A stretch of 7,432 nt of DNA from Hydrogenophaga sp. (GTDB lineage Bacteria; Pseudomonadota; Gammaproteobacteria; Burkholderiales; Burkholderiaceae_C): assembly GCA_018335615.1 (NCBI GenBank), contig JAGXRS010000394.1, positions 1 through 7,432 of the forward strand. Reading direction: 5' to 3'. The notes under the pieces were generated by a model that was not told the DNA's origin, ran no database searches, and was given only the letters and a program-made list of their open reading frames with translations. Below, piece after piece: positions 5,435 to 7,432 of this stretch (positions within the stretch are counted from its first letter, which is position 1; each line of letters starts with the position of its first letter). Made by a program: the position numbers and the translations under genes.

Positions 5435-7432
5435 TCAGGCCACGTTGTCCACACCGGGTGCACCGAACACCTGGGCCTTCAGGCGGTGCAGTTGGTCCCG
5501 CACGCTGGCGGCTTTCTCGAACTCGAGGTTGCGAGCGTGCTCCAGCATGAGCTTTTCCAGACGCTTGATCTCACGCGCCACGTCCTTCTCGCTCATGTCC
5601 TCCACGCTGGCGCGCTGCGCGCTTTCAGCGGCCAGCCGGTCGGCTTCCTTGCCCGCCTTCTCGCTGTAGACCCCGTCGATCAGGTCCTTGATGCGCTTGT
5701 TCAGGGCCTTGGGCGTGATGCCCATGGCCTCGTTGTGCGCGATCTGCCGGGCGCGTCGGCGATTGGTCTCGTCCATCGCCTTCTTCATCGAGTCGGTGAT
5801 GCGATCGGCGTACAGGATGGCGCGGCCGTTGAGGTTGCGCGCCGCGCGGCCAATGGTCTGGATCAGGCTGCGCTCGGAACGCAAGAAGCCTTCCTTGTCG
5901 GCGTCCAGAATGGCCACCAGCGACACCTCGGGAATGTCCAGCCCCTCGCGCAGCAGGTTGATGCCCACCAGCACGTCGAAAGCCCCCAGCCGCAGATCGC
6001 GCAGGATCTCGACCCGCTCCACCGTGTCGATGTCGCTGTGCAGGTAACGCACCTTCACGCCGTTCTCGGTGAGGTAATCGGTCAGCTGCTCGGCCATGCG
6101 CTTGGTCAGCGTGGTGATGAGCACGCGTTCGTTTTTCTCGACGCGAATGCGGATTTCCTGCAGCACGTCGTCCACCTGGTGGGTGGCGGGGCGCACCTCC
6201 AGTTCGGGGTCGACCAGGCCGGTGGGCCGCACCAGCTGCTCCACCACCTGGCCGGCGTGCGTGTTCTCGTAATCGGCCGGCGTGGCCGACACGAAGATGC
6301 ACTGGCGCATGCGCTGCTCGAACTCGTCGAACTTGAGTGGCCGGTTGTCCAGCGCACTGGGCAGACGGAAACCGTACTCCACCAGCGTGGTCTTGCGGGC
6401 GCGGTCGCCGTTGTACATGCCGCCGAACTGGCCGATCAGCACATGGCTCTCGTCCAGGAACATCAGCGCGTCCTTGGGCAGGTAGTCGGTGAGCGTGGAC
6501 GGCGGTTCGCCCGGGGCGCTGCCCGAGAGGTGGCGCGAGTAATTTTCGATGCCCTTGCAGTGGCCTACCTCGCTCAGCATTTCCAGGTCGAAGCGGGTGC
6601 GCTGCTCCAGCCGCTGCGCCTCCACCAGCTTGCCCTGCGCGACGAACTCCTTGAGGCGGTCGGCCAGCTCCAGCTTGATCGCCTCGACGGCGCCGAGCAC
6701 CTGTTCGCGCGGCGTCACGTAGTGGCTGCTGGGGAACACGGTGAAGCGCGGAATCTTCTGCCGCACCTTGCCGGTGAGCGGGTCGAACAGCTGCAGGGTT
6801 TCCACCTCGTCATCGAACAGCTCGATGCGGATCGCCATTTCGGAGTGTTCGGCCGGGAACACGTCGATGGTGTCGCCGCGCACCCGGAACTTGCCACGCG
6901 AGAAGTCCTGCTCGTTGCGGGCGTACTGCATGCGCACCAGCTGCGCGATCAGGTCGCGCTGGCCCACCCGGTCGCCCACGCGCAGCGTCATCACCATCTG
7001 GTGGTAGCTCTCGGGCTTGCCGATGCCGTAGATGGCCGAGACGGTGGCCACGATCACCACGTCGCGCCGCTCCAGAATGCTCTTGGTGCAGGAGAGCCGC
7101 ATCTGCTCGATGTGCTCATTGATCGCGCTGTCCTTCTCGATGAACAGGTCGCGCTGCGGCACATAGGCCTCGGGCTGGTAATAGTCGTAGTAGCTGACGA
7201 AGTACTCGACCGCGTTCTTGGGGAAGAACTCGCGGAACTCGCTGTAGAGCTGAGCGGCCAGCGTTTTGTTGGGCGCGAACACAATGGCCGGACGCCCCAG
7301 GCGGGCGATCACGTTGGCCATGGTGAAGGTCTTGCCCGAGCCGGTCACGCCCAGCAGGGTCTGGAATACCTCGCCATCGTTGACGCCCTCGACCAGCTGG
7401 TCAATGGCCTGGGGCTGGTCGCCCGCGGGCGG
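5435..7432 (-). CDS. uvrB: Excinuclease ABC subunit UvrB, 5' end beyond window
   Basis: UvrB is the central ATP-dependent damage-verifying subunit of nucleotide excision repair. It is loaded by UvrA and then recruits UvrC. The frame is open from the window edge, giving 665 residues and a TGA. By comparison with E. coli UvrB (673 residues, Walker lysine at 45, here at 34) at least about 11 N-terminal residues are outside. Visible in order (residues counted from the window edge) are Walker A GVTGSGKT (28-35), the beta-hairpin that clamps DNA with YYDYY (81-85), motif II DESHV (327-331), motif VI QTIGRAARN (525-533), and the C-terminal UVR motif in about the last 45 residues (EIKRLEKLMLEHARNLEFEK), which contacts UvrC. 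No intrinsic terminator is seen between its stop and the iscR promoter 60 bp further on. Confidence 0.98.
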   Translation of the reverse strand, partial: PPAGDQPQAIDQLVEGVNDGEVFQTLLGVTGSGKTFTMANVIARLGRPAIVFAPNKTLAAQLYSEFREFFPKNAVEYFVSYYDYYQPEAYVPQRDLFIEKDSAINEHIEQMRLSCTKSILERRDVVIVATVSAIYGIGKPESYHQMVMTLRVGDRVGQRDLIAQLVRMQYARNEQDFSRGKFRVRGDTIDVFPAEHSEMAIRIELFDDEVETLQLFDPLTGKVRQKIPRFTVFPSSHYVTPREQVLGAVEAIKLELADRLKEFVAQGKLVEAQRLEQRTRFDLEMLSEVGHCKGIENYSRHLSGSAPGEPPSTLTDYLPKDALMFLDESHVLIGQFGGMYNGDRARKTTLVEYGFRLPSALDNRPLKFDEFEQRMRQCIFVSATPADYENTHAGQVVEQLVRPTGLVDPELEVRPATHQVDDVLQEIRIRVEKNERVLITTLTKRMAEQLTDYLTENGVKVRYLHSDIDTVERVEILRDLRLGAFDVLVGINLLREGLDIPEVSLVAILDADKEGFLRSERSLIQTIGRAARNLNGRAILYADRITDSMKKAMDETNRRRARQIAHNEAMGITPKALNKRIKDLIDGVYSEKAGKEADRLAAESAQRASVEDMSEKDVAREIKRLEKLMLEHARNLEFEKAASVRDQLHRLKAQVFGAPGVDNVA

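Noticed and set aside
1..7432. CRISPR array, insertion sequence, tRNA/rRNA, toxin-antitoxin or phage genes
   Set aside because: No spaced direct repeats, terminal inverted repeats with a transposase, cloverleaf, or unrecognised gene cluster is visible; almost all of the window is accounted for by uvrB and the isc operon.

Overview
The window is high-GC DNA carrying a conserved housekeeping locus, and every gene lies on the minus strand. In transcription order (high to low coordinates) it holds the 3' part of uvrB, then iscR, iscS, iscU, iscA, hscB and the 5' nine-tenths of hscA. The gene order, strong codon bias to G/C, and protein sequences close to proteobacterial ISC members suggest a betaproteobacterium. 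A Burkholderiales genome, possibly of the Comamonadaceae, is my best guess; this is inferred from general resemblance, not from a search.

Region 7432-5435 is uvrB, the damage-recognition helicase of nucleotide excision repair, cut off by the window edge. Region 5434-5178 is the only real regulatory region. On the minus strand it has a sigma70-like promoter (TGGACA, 17 bp, TACAAT), a second extended -10 element (TGTTATATA) and, overlapping the latter, a 25-bp near-match to the type-1 IscR operator. There is no obvious intrinsic terminator behind uvrB, so some read-through into the isc genes is possible.

Region 5177-1 is the isc operon. IscR is the [2Fe-2S] sensor and repressor. IscS removes sulfur from cysteine, and IscU is the scaffold on which the cluster is built. 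IscA is an A-type carrier, and HscB (J-protein) with HscA (Hsp70) releases the cluster from IscU. The pieces fit each other: IscU carries the LPPVK motif that HscA recognises, HscB carries HPD and the hydrophobic patch expected to contact IscU, and IscS keeps its C-terminal IscU-contact tail. When clusters are plentiful, holo-IscR should bind the operator upstream of its own gene and lower transcription of the operon.

Gaps between the isc genes are 37-140 bp and hold short palindromes or small hairpins but no recognisable gene. Only iscR and iscU have a consensus Shine-Dalgarno sequence. fdx, the usual next gene, would lie beyond position 1. I see no mobile element, CRISPR array, tRNA, rRNA or sign of horizontal transfer. 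I found no previously undescribed system; the findings are mostly regulatory details of a well-known operon.
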